The notes under the pieces were generated by a model. That model saw only the letters and a list, made by a program, of their open reading frames with translations, had not been told where the DNA came from and did no database searches. Positions 17,299 through 25,963 of a stretch of DNA of 42,076 nt are shown here, one piece after another; the first letter of the stretch is position 1; each line of letters begins with the position of its first letter. Origin of the DNA: Planctomycetaceae bacterium. GTDB taxonomy: Bacteria > Planctomycetota > Planctomycetia > Pirellulales > Pirellulaceae. The DNA is taken from contig SYJV01000499.1 in assembly GCA_005798335.1 (NCBI GenBank), positions 1 through 42,076 on the forward strand, written 5' to 3'. The position numbers and the translations under genes were made by a program.

Positions 17299-18756
17299 AT
17301 GGCTCGTACTTCAGACGTTTCCACTACTGGTATTCATCGGCGCCGATTTGGGCAAGTCGGTTCGGCATTGCTGTGGACCGCGCTAACGCAATTGCTTCAT
17401 CGCGATGCTTGCTCGATGGAAGATGCTCGGCAGCGCGCTGGGAGTGGACTGGATACGCGCGCTGTCGAACACTCAAGTCAAGCCAAAGCCGTGATCCATT
17501 TGTTCATGAATGGTGGTCCGAGTCAGATGGATTTGTTTGATCCTAAATCGGAATTGGAAAAACGGCATGGAGAGGATTATTTCAATAAGATCGCCGGCGA
17601 AGTCGAGTTTCCCGATGCAGCCGGCGCGCTGCTGAAAAGTCCGTTCAAGTTCTCTCAGCACGGTCAATGCGGAGCGTGGGTGTCGTCGGCAATGCCCTTT
17701 TTTGCTCAGCAAATCGATCGCGTGTCATTGATTCGATCGATGTATTCAACCAATCTCACTCACGAGCCAGCTCTGTATAAGATCCAATCTGGCAGCGAGT
17801 TCATCGGGCGCCCTACACTTGGCGCTTGGGTAACGTATGGACTGGGGAGCGAGAACCAGAATTTACCGGCTTACGTTGTTCTAGACGATCCGCTGGGATT
17901 GCCGGTCAACGGCATCGATAATTGGACCAGCGGATATTTGCCGCCCCAGTATCAAGGTACTCGATTTCGAGCCACTGGCGCTCCGCTACTGGATTTGAAG
18001 CCCGACTTTGAGGAACCGGAATCGATTACTGTGATGGAGCGAAACCTCATCGCGCGGCTGGACAGGCTGCACGAGCAATTGCGTCCAAGCCGTCCGCAGT
18101 TGGGAGCCAGAATTGCCAGTTACGAATTGGCGGCACACATGCAAGTTGAAGCGACCGATGCTCTCGATCTGTCGCAAGAAACCCAGGCGACGTTGCGCAT
18201 GTACGGCATAGATCGGCCAACGACGCAGTCCTATGGCAGGCGATGTTTGATAGCGCGCCGCTTGATTGAACGAGGGGTTCGCTTCGTTCAGTTGTATATC
18301 AACGGTCAGATTTGGGACAACCACAACAACATCGCTACCTCGCTGAAAGAAGCGTGCGATCGGACAGACCAACCTGTTGCCGCGCTGCTGGCGGATTTGA
18401 GTCAGCGGGGGTTGTTGGACGAAACGCTGGTACTGTGGGGTGGCGAAATGGGACGCTTGCCGATCGCGCAGTTGCCAAGTAACAAGGACGCGAGCAAAGC
18501 GGGGCGCGACCACAACAAGAATGCGATTTGTACGTGGCTAGCTGGCGGCGGAGTCAAAAGTGGCTTCGTTTTTGGGGAAACCGACGAACTTGGCTTCGCT
18601 GCGGTTGAGAATCGAGTGAGCATCGAGGACTGGCACGCGACGATTCTGTATTTGCTCGGTATCGATCACCAGTCGTTAGTCGTCGAGCGCAACGGATTGA
18701 ACGAGCGGCTGACCGGTGTAACACATCCTAGAATCATCAAGGAAATTCTTGCCTAA
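17299..18756 (+). CDS. DUF1501 domain-containing protein (sulfatase/alkaline phosphatase-like fold)
   Basis: A 485-residue protein, nearly always paired with PSD1 proteins in planctomycetes. The start at 17299 gives MARTSDVSTTGIHRRRFGQV followed by a hydrophobic segment, which looks like a Tat signal with a twin arginine; an in-frame ATG 34 codons earlier lies inside the preceding gene. Conserved blocks include AVIHLFMNGGPSQMDLFDPK, the mid-protein RRLIERGVRFVQLY, and LVLWGGEMGR with GRDHNKNAICTWLAGGGVKSG. The fold is related to alkaline phosphatases and sulfatases. The activity is not established. It is probably exported together with its upstream partner. Confidence 0.94.
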   Translation: MARTSDVSTTGIHRRRFGQVGSALLWTALTQLLHRDACSMEDARQRAGSGLDTRAVEHSSQAKAVIHLFMNGGPSQMDLFDPKSELEKRHGEDYFNKIAGEVEFPDAAGALLKSPFKFSQHGQCGAWVSSAMPFFAQQIDRVSLIRSMYSTNLTHEPALYKIQSGSEFIGRPTLGAWVTYGLGSENQNLPAYVVLDDPLGLPVNGIDNWTSGYLPPQYQGTRFRATGAPLLDLKPDFEEPESITVMERNLIARLDRLHEQLRPSRPQLGARIASYELAAHMQVEATDALDLSQETQATLRMYGIDRPTTQSYGRRCLIARRLIERGVRFVQLYINGQIWDNHNNIATSLKEACDRTDQPVAALLADLSQRGLLDETLVLWGGEMGRLPIAQLPSNKDASKAGRDHNKNAICTWLAGGGVKSGFVFGETDELGFAAVENRVSIEDWHATILYLLGIDHQSLVVERNGLNERLTGVTHPRIIKEILA

Positions 18757-18916
18757 TAGGATTAATCGTTAGGGTTTCTCCGCCAGTTGTTAATCTAGTG
18801 AGCGCGTAGCGAACGGCGGAAAATCTATGCAGTCCTCATAGTGCTTCGTCGATGAAAGCGATGATCGAGGTAACGGATTGCCTTGTAATAGCTCAGCTTC
18901 AGAGGGATCGACGGAC

Positions 18917-19480
18917 ATGAAACAATTCTCAATATTGTTGCTAGCTTTAGGAGCGATGAGCTCTGGTGCTGTACAGTTACCAGCCCAGCACTATGGGCCA
19001 GTACACAACCACAATAGCAGCATCGATCGTTATCGAAATAGCCTGTGGCCGATGCCGTTTCGATCCCAAGATACTTGTTCGGTACTGACCTATCTTGAAT
19101 TGCAGCGCAACAAAGGCTGGCAGCTAGCCAACACCTTGGGGACGCATTGTTTTGACCCCATGCGGAATATTGTCTCGGAAGCTGGGTACGCGCACATCGA
19201 GAGCATTCTTCGCAAGGCGCCAGCGGATCGACGAGTTATCTTCGTGCTGCGGGGTGCAGACGATGCTCAGACTCGCAAGCGGATCGAAGCAACTCAAGTG
19301 GCTGTTTCGCGATTGGTACCAACCGGTACGCTGCCAGAATTGTACGTAACCTCATCGGAGCCGTTGGGCTCGTCGGGAGCTTACCAAACTGCCGTTCACC
19401 GCGCGATCATGGAAACCGTACCTCCGCCTCGCTTGCCGCCTGATCCAAACGCCGGTACCAACGGTTCGGGCGGGCAGTGA
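18917..19480 (+). CDS. Small secreted hypothetical protein
   Basis: A 187-residue protein starting MKQFSILLLALGAMSSGAVQ, a clear signal peptide cleaved near the LPAQ. The mature part starts with HYGPVHNHNSSIDRYRNSLWPMPF and contains a predicted alpha/beta core (RRVIFVLRGADDAQTRKRIEA) and a Pro/Gly-rich tail. I do not recognise a named domain, although the YRN-x-x-WP-x-PF motif looks conserved in planctomycete secreted proteins. The ATG at 18917 is chosen because it directly precedes the signal peptide and has AGAGGG upstream; the in-frame ATG 13 codons earlier adds an unlikely leader. It is about 160 bases beyond the DUF1501 gene. Confidence 0.8.
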   Translation: MKQFSILLLALGAMSSGAVQLPAQHYGPVHNHNSSIDRYRNSLWPMPFRSQDTCSVLTYLELQRNKGWQLANTLGTHCFDPMRNIVSEAGYAHIESILRKAPADRRVIFVLRGADDAQTRKRIEATQVAVSRLVPTGTLPELYVTSSEPLGSSGAYQTAVHRAIMETVPPPRLPPDPNAGTNGSGGQ

Positions 19481-19536
19481 TCGAAATATATTGCGCGGTT
19501 GACGCAGGATGACTTGCTTCAATCGCTTGTGACTTT

Positions 19537-19569
19537 TTCACCGAACGTCCCGCGGGACGTTCGCGTGAA
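19537..19569. repeat. Strong palindrome (22-bp perfect core)
   Basis: The core 19542-19563 (CGAACGTCCCG joined to its reverse complement) is a perfect palindrome. TTCAC on the left and GTGAA on the right extend it, with one bulged C at 19564. A weaker hairpin (GTCCC-TAC-GGGAC) follows near 19597-19609. There is no adjacent U-tract on the plus strand, so a repeat element or binding site fits better than a simple terminator. Confidence 0.75.
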
Positions 19570-19634
19570 TGCGATCGGTGCCTGCTACCGACATCTTGTC
19601 CCTACGGGACCTCAGAACCCAGCCGTGATATTAC

Positions 19635-19741
19635 GCTAGCTAGTACGACAGCGTTACAGTGTCGGCTTTTGCTCCGCAAAAGCGTCCTTTCGCGGAGCGA
19701 AAGGCGACAATAGAGCCACGGCGCGCTGTAGTACTAGCTAA
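19635..19741. repeat. Cloverleaf-like structured repeat element
   Basis: An outer imperfect inverted repeat of 19 bases (19635-19653 with 19723-19741, built on CTAGCTAGTAC) encloses an inner TGTCG/CGACA pair (19660-19664 with 19705-19709). That pair encloses two adjacent perfect 8-bp hairpins with 3-base loops: 19665-19683 (GCTTTTGC-TCC-GCAAAAGC) and 19686-19704 (CCTTTCGC-GGA-GCGAAAGG). It lies in the 472-base gene-free stretch 19481-19952. The design suggests a REP/MITE-like non-autonomous element or a structured RNA. Confidence 0.8.
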
Positions 19742-19952
19742 CTACGTTGACTGAGCTTCTGAATCGCGATTCTCGCGACGAAAATAGGTCTGCAGGGCCT
19801 GGAAAACTGGTGATTGGCGCGCCGTTGGGCTATGATTGTGGCCTTTTGCTGTGCGAATTCTGTACGCTGCTCAACATGCCCTCGATGCGTGCTGGGTACG
19901 CGCTACGCGTATTGCAATTCGAAGTTCGAAAAAGTCAATCAAAAGGGAAAAC

Positions 19953-20759
19953 ATGAAGATCGTACGCTATCGAGATTCTCAGGGAGCTGTTCAGTTCGGA
20001 AGACTCCATGCGGATGGCAAAACTACCAGGTTGGAAGGCGATCTGTTTGCGGGGCAGGTTGATACTGGAGTTAGTGCGGACGTGGCGAAATTGCTTGCGC
20101 CTCTCGAACCCAGGGACATTATTTGCATAGGCCTGAATTACCGCAAACACGCAGCCGAAGGCAACAATCCCATTCCTCAGTTCCCAGTCGTTTTCATGAA
20201 GAATAGCGGCACGCTGCAAAATCCGGAGGATCCGATCGTGCTGCCGCGCAAGTTGCGCAGCGAAACTGTCGATTACGAATGCGAGTTAGCGGTGGTGATC
20301 GGCAAAACGTGCTTGAATGTTTCCAAGGCGGACGCGCTCCGTTACGTTTTGGGATACACGTGTGCCAATGACGTCAGTGCTCGCGATTGGCAGCAGAAGT
20401 ATGGTGGCAGCCAATGGTGTCGCGGTAAGACCTTTGCGACATTTTGTCCGCTCGGGCCATGTTTGGTTACAGGCGATGAAATTCCCAATCCCAATTCTTT
20501 GGGTATCCGCACAATACTGAATGGTCAGACAATGCAGGATTGGAATACTGATGACATGATCTTCGATGTGCCTACGTTGATTGAATTTCTCAGCGGCAGT
20601 ACGCGATTGGCTGCCGGAACGGTGATTCTGACGGGGACTCCACACGGAGTTGGTGCGGCTCGCAAACCACCGGTATTTCTACAAGGAGGCGATCAAGTAA
20701 CGATTGAAATCGACGGAATCGGGGCATTGAAAAACCCGGTAATTGAGGAGAGTCTGTGA
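19953..20759 (+). CDS. Fumarylacetoacetate hydrolase (FAH) family protein
   Basis: A 268-residue cytoplasmic FAH-domain protein that probably hydrolyses or decarboxylates a 2,4-dioxo acid. The N-terminal ~65 residues form a small cap. The catalytic domain starts at IICIGLNYRKHAAE, with metal ligands in DYECELAVVIG, then GYTCANDVSARDWQ, FATFCPLGPCLV and the final VILTGTPHGVGA. It is closest in look to sugar-acid pathway members such as 2,4-diketo-3-deoxy-L-fuconate hydrolases, but that is inference. The ATG at 19953 has AAGGGAA upstream; an in-frame upstream ATG would add 39 unconserved residues. It is the first gene of a three-gene operon, with its stop overlapping the aldolase start. Confidence 0.9.
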   Translation: MKIVRYRDSQGAVQFGRLHADGKTTRLEGDLFAGQVDTGVSADVAKLLAPLEPRDIICIGLNYRKHAAEGNNPIPQFPVVFMKNSGTLQNPEDPIVLPRKLRSETVDYECELAVVIGKTCLNVSKADALRYVLGYTCANDVSARDWQQKYGGSQWCRGKTFATFCPLGPCLVTGDEIPNPNSLGIRTILNGQTMQDWNTDDMIFDVPTLIEFLSGSTRLAAGTVILTGTPHGVGAARKPPVFLQGGDQVTIEIDGIGALKNPVIEESL

Positions 20760-21541
20760 TGCCAGCGCCGAAACTGGGAGGACTTTTAAAGGCCAAGATG
20801 TTGCGTGGCGAAACCGTGTACGGGACGCTGATCCAGAACGCGGTGACACCGGCGCTGGTCGACTTTCTGCCTGAGAATACGCTAGATTTTGTGATTGTCA
20901 GCGCGGAGCACAACTCGCTAGACCTGGCTGAGTTCATGCCGCTGCGTTATGCGCTTGCCGGCAAGGGGATCGCTTGTCTGGCGCGAACGCACAGTCGCGA
21001 ACCGGATGATGTTTCTAAAGTCTGCGATTCCTTTGATGGCGTCGTCGTGCCCTACGTCGAGGATGTCGAGCACGCCAAGCGACTGGCTGCGGCGGCGGTG
21101 TATCGACCGCTGAAGGGCCAGGCGCTCCAGAGAGTGCTCAGCGAAGGAAAATGGCCCAGTGAGAAGACTCGGCGTTACGTCACGGAAGAGAAATGCGCGG
21201 ACACGGTCTTTATCCCTATGATCGAATCGGTGTTGGGCGTTGAAAACGTCGAGGCAATTTGTTCGATCCCTGGTGTGAACGCGCTGTTCATCGGACCGAA
21301 TGACCTGACCACGAATATGGGAATTCCCAATGAATATGAACATCCCGATTTGTTGAAAATGATTCAGCGAGTCATCGATAGCGCCAATAGTCGGCACATT
21401 GCGGCGGGATGTTGGTTCGGCAAACCAGAGCAAGCGTTGAGAACGATTCGGCAGGGAGCCAGGCTGGTAGTTTATTCGAACGATAGCAACATGTTGCGCG
21501 ACGCGATGGTCCAAGCATTCACTCAGTTTCGCAAAGGTTGA
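20759..21541 (+). CDS. HpcH/HpaI aldolase family protein
   Basis: A 260-residue class II (metal-dependent) pyruvate aldolase of the HpcH/HpaI family, which splits 2-keto-3-deoxy sugar acids or 4-hydroxy-2-oxo acids. Recognisable blocks are VYGTLIQN, DFVIVSAEHNSLD (the catalytic region), LARTHSREPDDV, GVVVPYVEDVEHAK, FIPMIES (metal Glu), ALFIGPNDLTTNMG (metal Asp) and a C-terminal cap. GAGGAG at 20745-20750 is 8 bases before the ATG at 20759, whose TGATG overlap with the FAH stop indicates translational coupling. A GTG one codon earlier is also possible. The neighbouring FAH enzyme suggests a shared sugar-acid catabolic route that ends in pyruvate. Confidence 0.9.
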   Translation: MPAPKLGGLLKAKMLRGETVYGTLIQNAVTPALVDFLPENTLDFVIVSAEHNSLDLAEFMPLRYALAGKGIACLARTHSREPDDVSKVCDSFDGVVVPYVEDVEHAKRLAAAAVYRPLKGQALQRVLSEGKWPSEKTRRYVTEEKCADTVFIPMIESVLGVENVEAICSIPGVNALFIGPNDLTTNMGIPNEYEHPDLLKMIQRVIDSANSRHIAAGCWFGKPEQALRTIRQGARLVVYSNDSNMLRDAMVQAFTQFRKG

Positions 21542-21549
21542 ACAAGGCC

Positions 21550-22245
21550 ATGGCCAAGACGATTCTTGGGATCGGTGCGCACTACGACGACTGTGTGTTT
21601 GGGATTCCTGGCATCCTGCTCAAGTCAGTGCGCAAAAACTATCGCGTCGTGGTATTGAATCTGATCGGCGACTATCGAAATTGGCCGCCGGTGAAAGGAC
21701 GAGATCGCGAGTTGGTGGACGGTTCGATTCGTTTATCCGCTTCATTTGGCATCGAAATGGAGTTTCTGGATTTCGCGGGCAGCCGCTTTGAAGATAATCT
21801 GGCGGCCAAACAAGCGGTCGCGCGCAAAGTAGCTCAAATTCAGCCCGAGGTCGCGTTCATGTTGTGGCCGCACGATCGACATTCGGATCACGAGGTTGCA
21901 TCGCGACTGAGCACCGTTGCACTGAAACATGCCGATCGGTTGCTGGACGAGCCAGTCGCATTTCGTCCGGCGCGCCGCAATTATTGGTATGACAATGGTC
22001 CCGGACATACGATCGGATTCGAGCCCAACACCTTCGTTGATGTGACCGACGAATGGCCACAGGCGATGGATTGGCTGGGTAAGTTAATGGCTCTAATGCG
22101 CAACGTAAATTACGATATGCACAAACTGGACGGGGCCCAGCGCACCAAAGAAGTTTTGGCCGCGTATCGTGGTACAACTTGCGGAGTGCGTTACGCTGAA
22201 GCTTTGCGGAGTGTCAATGAATATCCGCAGGAGATACTCTCGTAG
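21550..22245 (+). CDS. PIG-L (LmbE-like) family deacetylase
   Basis: A 231-residue zinc-dependent N-deacetylase of the PIG-L/LmbE group, which removes acetyl groups from N-acetylglucosamine-type substrates. The family motif AHPDD appears as AHYDD in ILGIGAHYDDCVFG, and the second block reads WPHDRHSDHEVASRL with the zinc histidine. The substitution of Pro by Tyr is unusual but keeps the His and Asp residues. The ATG at 21550 lies eight bases after the aldolase stop; a TTG at 21538 overlapping that stop is the alternative. As the last gene of the FAH-aldolase operon it suggests that the catabolised sugar is N-acetylated. Confidence 0.88.
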   Translation: MAKTILGIGAHYDDCVFGIPGILLKSVRKNYRVVVLNLIGDYRNWPPVKGRDRELVDGSIRLSASFGIEMEFLDFAGSRFEDNLAAKQAVARKVAQIQPEVAFMLWPHDRHSDHEVASRLSTVALKHADRLLDEPVAFRPARRNYWYDNGPGHTIGFEPNTFVDVTDEWPQAMDWLGKLMALMRNVNYDMHKLDGAQRTKEVLAAYRGTTCGVRYAEALRSVNEYPQEILS

Positions 22246-22300
22246 ACGAATTTTTCGCCAAGAACGACCAGTTCTCAATTTTCGATGTTCCGGCTGTGAT

Positions 22301-23062
22301 TCAATCCGGCTTGGACTCCGTTTGCCGGGCCTCTTCAGCCGCACTCTGCCGGACGTAATTTGCGGATAGGCTCTCTGCAGTGCTGGTTTCTCCTCGCAGG
22401 AATTTCGCTAGGCCGATTAAAGCCACTTCGATCGATCTAGGGTCCCAAGTAGCCTCTGGAGAAATTTGCTGGCGAGGACGCCCAGTTGCACATGCGTTGG
22501 GAGTGTATTGACGCAAGCCTGAGCCGGTGACGAGCAGGCGTTGCGTTTCGGGTAGAAGTGCGTCGGTAGTATCGTCAACTAGAGATCTCCAGGGCGCGCG
22601 AAGCCAAGTATCAGCATCGACAACCCGGCTAGGTATTCGCACCGACATAGAACCGCCGGTGTTGATCTCCCAGGCACCTGCAAAAACTTGTTTGCGATAC
22701 GCATTGATAATCGGCACAACTAAGCTGGTTGATAGTGTTGGGTGCTGCAAAGCTATGCGTAGAGCGAGACATTCGAGAGTATCAACACCGACGATGGGCA
22801 GACGCCAAGCAAAGGCTAGCATTTTGGCGGTGGCCAATCCAACGCGAAGACCTGTAAAAGACCCCGGCCCCGTGGTTACGCTGAGAAAATCCAGCGATTG
22901 CGGTCCGATAGTCTCGTTTCGGAAGATGTTCATGATTGCGGGAGCCAAGCTCTGCACACTTCCTTGATCTCGCGGCAGTTCCTGACTGATGACTTCTAAA
23001 TCGTCATCGAACAACGAAACGCTGCCACCGAATCCCGAACACTCAATTGCCAGATGTCTCAT
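22301..23062 (-). CDS. tsaB: tRNA threonylcarbamoyladenosine biosynthesis protein TsaB
   Basis: TsaB is the dimerisation partner of TsaD in forming the essential t6A37 modification of ANN-decoding tRNAs. The ASKHA-fold start HLAIECSG is followed by the hallmark TTGPGSFTGLRVGLATAKMLA and VGVDTLECLA, and the C-terminus ends in SANYVRQSAAEE, the usual YLR-type ending. It is 253 residues, slightly longer than E. coli TsaB (231). The ATG at 23062 (MRHLAIECSG) is chosen over a start 13 codons upstream. It is divergent from the first phosphoesterase and convergent with the PIG-L gene; no tsaD or tsaE is adjacent. Confidence 0.92.
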   Translation of the reverse strand: MRHLAIECSGFGGSVSLFDDDLEVISQELPRDQGSVQSLAPAIMNIFRNETIGPQSLDFLSVTTGPGSFTGLRVGLATAKMLAFAWRLPIVGVDTLECLALRIALQHPTLSTSLVVPIINAYRKQVFAGAWEINTGGSMSVRIPSRVVDADTWLRAPWRSLVDDTTDALLPETQRLLVTGSGLRQYTPNACATGRPRQQISPEATWDPRSIEVALIGLAKFLRGETSTAESLSANYVRQSAAEEARQTESKPD

Positions 23063-23272
23063 AGGTCGCACGATTGTGCTGAAAAACGCGGCTGCAACCA
23101 AGATTCTGAGTAGGCAACCCCATTTGGCGGCAATCCCAAATAAGTTGAATCTGTCCCAGGCACATCCAGTTCGGCTTGCCCAGAATGAAATGCTAAACCT
23201 ACAATGTCAATCACTTTTAGTTTCGATATGCAAGCTGCCCGTAAGCTGCTACCCCCCTGCGGAGAGGATTCG

Positions 23273-24031
23273 GTGCGCCAGGCTCTGATTAGCGATATAC
23301 ACAGCAACTTCGAAGCACTCACGGCAGTCTTGGCTGATATTCAACAGCAGCGAGTCGACCGCATTGTATGCTTGGGGGACATTGTTGGGTACGGTCCAAA
23401 TCCCTGTGAATGTTTGGACATGATAATCGACAAAGCTGACTTTACGATCTTGGGAAACCACGATCAAGCGGCTTTGTTCGATCCGGAAGGGTTTAACCCG
23501 GTAGCTCTGCGAGCCATCTATTGGACTCGCGATGTGCTTGATCGAGCGCCCGGACGCGCCGCGATCGTCCATCGTCGCTGGGATTTCTTGAGCGAGTTAC
23601 CCAAGTCCAAGTTCGAGAACCGTGTCCTTTATGTCCATGGTTCGCCGCGGGACGCGACCAATGAGTACGTGTTTCCCGAAACGGTTTACGACCAGAATCG
23701 AATGAAGGCGCTTTTTGACCGAGTAGAATGGGTTAGTTTCCAGGGCCATACGCACATGCCAGGCGTATTTACCACCGACGGCGAGTTCATCTGTCCCGAG
23801 GACTGCCAATACAAGTTTAGGCTGGACGAGGAAAAGCTGATGATCAATGTCGGGTCGGTGGGTCAACCGCGCGACGAAGATCCGCGAGCTTGTTATGTGG
23901 TCATGGACGATCGCAAGCAAGAGATCGAATTTCGCCGACTCGAATATAATTTCGAGGCGACGATAAAAAAAATCTATAACATTCCCGACTTGGACAATAT
24001 GCTGGGCGACCGATTGCGCGGAGGTCGTTGA
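23273..24031 (+). CDS. Calcineurin-like metallophosphoesterase (first of a tandem pair)
   Basis: A 252-residue two-metal phosphoesterase of the MJ0936/YfcE-like group with every family motif: SDIHSN, CLGDIVGYGPNP, GNHD, YVHGSP and FQGHTHMPGVF. A GTG at 23273 with AGAGGA just upstream gives MRQALISDIHSN, matching the paralogue; an ATG at 23204 would add 23 unconserved residues. It is about half identical by eye to the next gene, including the distinctive INVGSVGQPRDEDPRACYVV and the ending LGDRLRGGR. The substrate is unknown; protein or nucleotide phosphates are possible. Confidence 0.88.
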   Translation: MRQALISDIHSNFEALTAVLADIQQQRVDRIVCLGDIVGYGPNPCECLDMIIDKADFTILGNHDQAALFDPEGFNPVALRAIYWTRDVLDRAPGRAAIVHRRWDFLSELPKSKFENRVLYVHGSPRDATNEYVFPETVYDQNRMKALFDRVEWVSFQGHTHMPGVFTTDGEFICPEDCQYKFRLDEEKLMINVGSVGQPRDEDPRACYVVMDDRKQEIEFRRLEYNFEATIKKIYNIPDLDNMLGDRLRGGR

Positions 24032-24259
24032 TCGATTTCTTGAATGTCGACAATTTTGCAGCCGTTGTTCACGAGATGAATAGCGCGATTGTGGGCGACT
24101 TGACACAACAGCCATGGGCAGCGGAATACAGCACTCAGTGCGTCAATTCCTCGCAGCTATCTGCCCTGAATCGACGGACTTGGTTAGAATGTGGGGCTCT
24201 TTGGCTTGATCTGCGGCGGGAACGTTGGCAGCAGCGACCAGCGATCAAGTGATTTATCA

Positions 24260-25021
24260 ATGGAGCATTGGCAAGTGCGCCGCGCGATCGTCAGCGACAT
24301 TCATGGCAACCTAGAAGCATTGAATGCGGTCATTTCTGACCTGCGCAATGAGGGTTGTGAGCAGGTCATTTGCTTGGGCGATATTGTTGGTTACGGTCCA
24401 GAACCGCAACGGTGCGTCGATGTTGTTGCCGAATTTGATGCTTGCATACTCGGCAACCACGATTTGGCTGCTCTGTTTGACCCAGAGGGATTTAGCAGCG
24501 CCGCCGAGCAGGCGATTATTTGGACTCGCAAGCAAATTGAGAATGCTGGGTCGCCGCAAGATTGCCGGCGCAGGCTGGAATTCTTGACTCATCTGCCACG
24601 GACTCGCCGCGAAGGTGGCGTAATGTTTGTGCATGGTTCAGTCCGCAATCCGATCAACGAATACGTATTTCCGGAAGATGTCTACAATCGTAGAAAGATG
24701 GATAAACTTTTTTCGATGGTTCAGCGAGTCTGTTTTCAGGGGCACACGCACGTTCCTGGTGTGTTTACTCACGAGATGCGTTTTTTGAGACCCCCGGAAA
24801 TTGACTTTAAGTACCGCTTGAACGACGACAAAATCATGGTGAATGTTGGATCGGTTGGCCAGCCCAGAGATGGCGACTGGAGAAGTTGTTATGTGATTTT
24901 AGAAGAACCTTACATTATTTTTCGGCGAGTCGAATACGACGTCGAAAAGACGATTTCGCACATCTACGAGATATCTGATTTGGACAGGTTTCTGGGAGAT
25001 CGGTTGCGCGACGGTAAGTGA
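24260..25021 (+). CDS. Calcineurin-like metallophosphoesterase (second of a tandem pair)
   Basis: A 253-residue paralogue of the preceding gene with the motifs SDIHGN, CLGDIVGYGPEP, GNHD, FVHGSV and FQGHTHVPGVFT, NVGSVGQPRDGDWRSCYV, and the ending LGDRLRDGK. The ATG at 24260 starts MEHWQVRRAIVSD; an in-frame ATG 23 codons upstream would add an unconserved Gly/Ser-rich leader. About 230 bases separate it from its twin and hold no gene. The next genes encode an FHA protein, which binds phosphothreonine, and DnaE. A role in reversing protein phosphorylation is therefore tempting but unproven. Confidence 0.9.
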   Translation: MEHWQVRRAIVSDIHGNLEALNAVISDLRNEGCEQVICLGDIVGYGPEPQRCVDVVAEFDACILGNHDLAALFDPEGFSSAAEQAIIWTRKQIENAGSPQDCRRRLEFLTHLPRTRREGGVMFVHGSVRNPINEYVFPEDVYNRRKMDKLFSMVQRVCFQGHTHVPGVFTHEMRFLRPPEIDFKYRLNDDKIMVNVGSVGQPRDGDWRSCYVILEEPYIIFRRVEYDVEKTISHIYEISDLDRFLGDRLRDGK

Positions 25022-25156
25022 TACGAACAGCAGGCAGGCTTAACTGAGCAAATGACTTGCCTGTTCCCCAGCAGTGAAGCAAAATACAATTCCATTGGTT
25101 TGAGGCGATTTTTCGCTGACCGGGACGTAGCTCGACCCTAAGGACGATTTGCCGCG

Positions 25157-25852
25157 ATGCAAACGATCACTTTACGTGTTATCACCGGTGCGGATCGCGG
25201 AAGAGTATTCGCCGGTCTGCGTCCACCCATCACCATTGGACGCGAGGAAGGAAACGTTGTCCAACTGAACGACGAACGAGTCAGTCGATTTCATGTAAAG
25301 ATTCAGGAAGATGACGGCAGGCTGGTGGTTACCGACTTGGAAAGTACCAACGGTACCAAAGTAAACGGGCACTCTTGTAACTTGAAGATACTTCGTTACG
25401 GCGACACAATTTCTGTCGGCCGCAGCGTTTTGTTGGTAGGCACTCGCGAGCAAGTTGCGTCGTGGTTGCGAGGCAGTGATAAGGGTGCCAACGACAAGCG
25501 CACCGATGGCACCGTCGGGCAGCCTGGCGAAGAGTCATCGGAACTGGATGGCAGCACGGGACTGGTGGCCTCCTCGCATTCCCCAAAGCCCAAACGCATA
25601 AGCCCACAGCTTCCGCGCGGCTTGTCGCCCGGTCAAGCTGCTGAGCTACGAGAATTGCTGGACCACGTACATGATGGCTTGCAGGCCATTTACGAGCGCG
25701 CCGGCGTCGAGGAAGATCGCGGACGAGTGATCTTGGATCTGAAAGCCTGGCAACTGCATTTGGCGATTCAGAGTGAATTGGCGGAACTCATCCGCGGAAT
25801 CGAGGACCCTCAGAGCTTGCCTCAGCGTCCCAGCGATACCGGCCCGGAATAG
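25157..25852 (+). CDS. FHA domain-containing protein
   Basis: A 231-residue cytoplasmic protein. Residues about 5-95 form a forkhead-associated domain, which binds phosphothreonine peptides, with the conserved IGREEGN, ERVSRFHVKI and DLESTNGTKVNG. Residues about 100-150 are a Gly/Ser/Asp-rich linker. The last ~75 (LPRGLSPGQAAELRELLDHV onward) are predicted helical and not part of any family I know. AAGGA lies 12 bases before the ATG. It sits between the second phosphoesterase and dnaE in the same direction, with gaps of 135 and 111 bases. Confidence 0.9.
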   Translation: MQTITLRVITGADRGRVFAGLRPPITIGREEGNVVQLNDERVSRFHVKIQEDDGRLVVTDLESTNGTKVNGHSCNLKILRYGDTISVGRSVLLVGTREQVASWLRGSDKGANDKRTDGTVGQPGEESSELDGSTGLVASSHSPKPKRISPQLPRGLSPGQAAELRELLDHVHDGLQAIYERAGVEEDRGRVILDLKAWQLHLAIQSELAELIRGIEDPQSLPQRPSDTGPE

Positions 25853-25963
25853 GCTGACGTCGATCGTCAAGTTTCTTGTTCACTGTGGGGAATTCTCCGC
25901 AGGAGCTTGAGAATCTAGAATGCGGCTTCACAATCTGTTCGATGCCCAGCGAAGGATGCTCTT

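Noticed and set aside
25028-25065. Possible terminator (CAGGCA ... TGCCTG) after the second phosphoesterase
   Set aside because: The stem is only six pairs with a loop of more than 20 bases and no U-tract.
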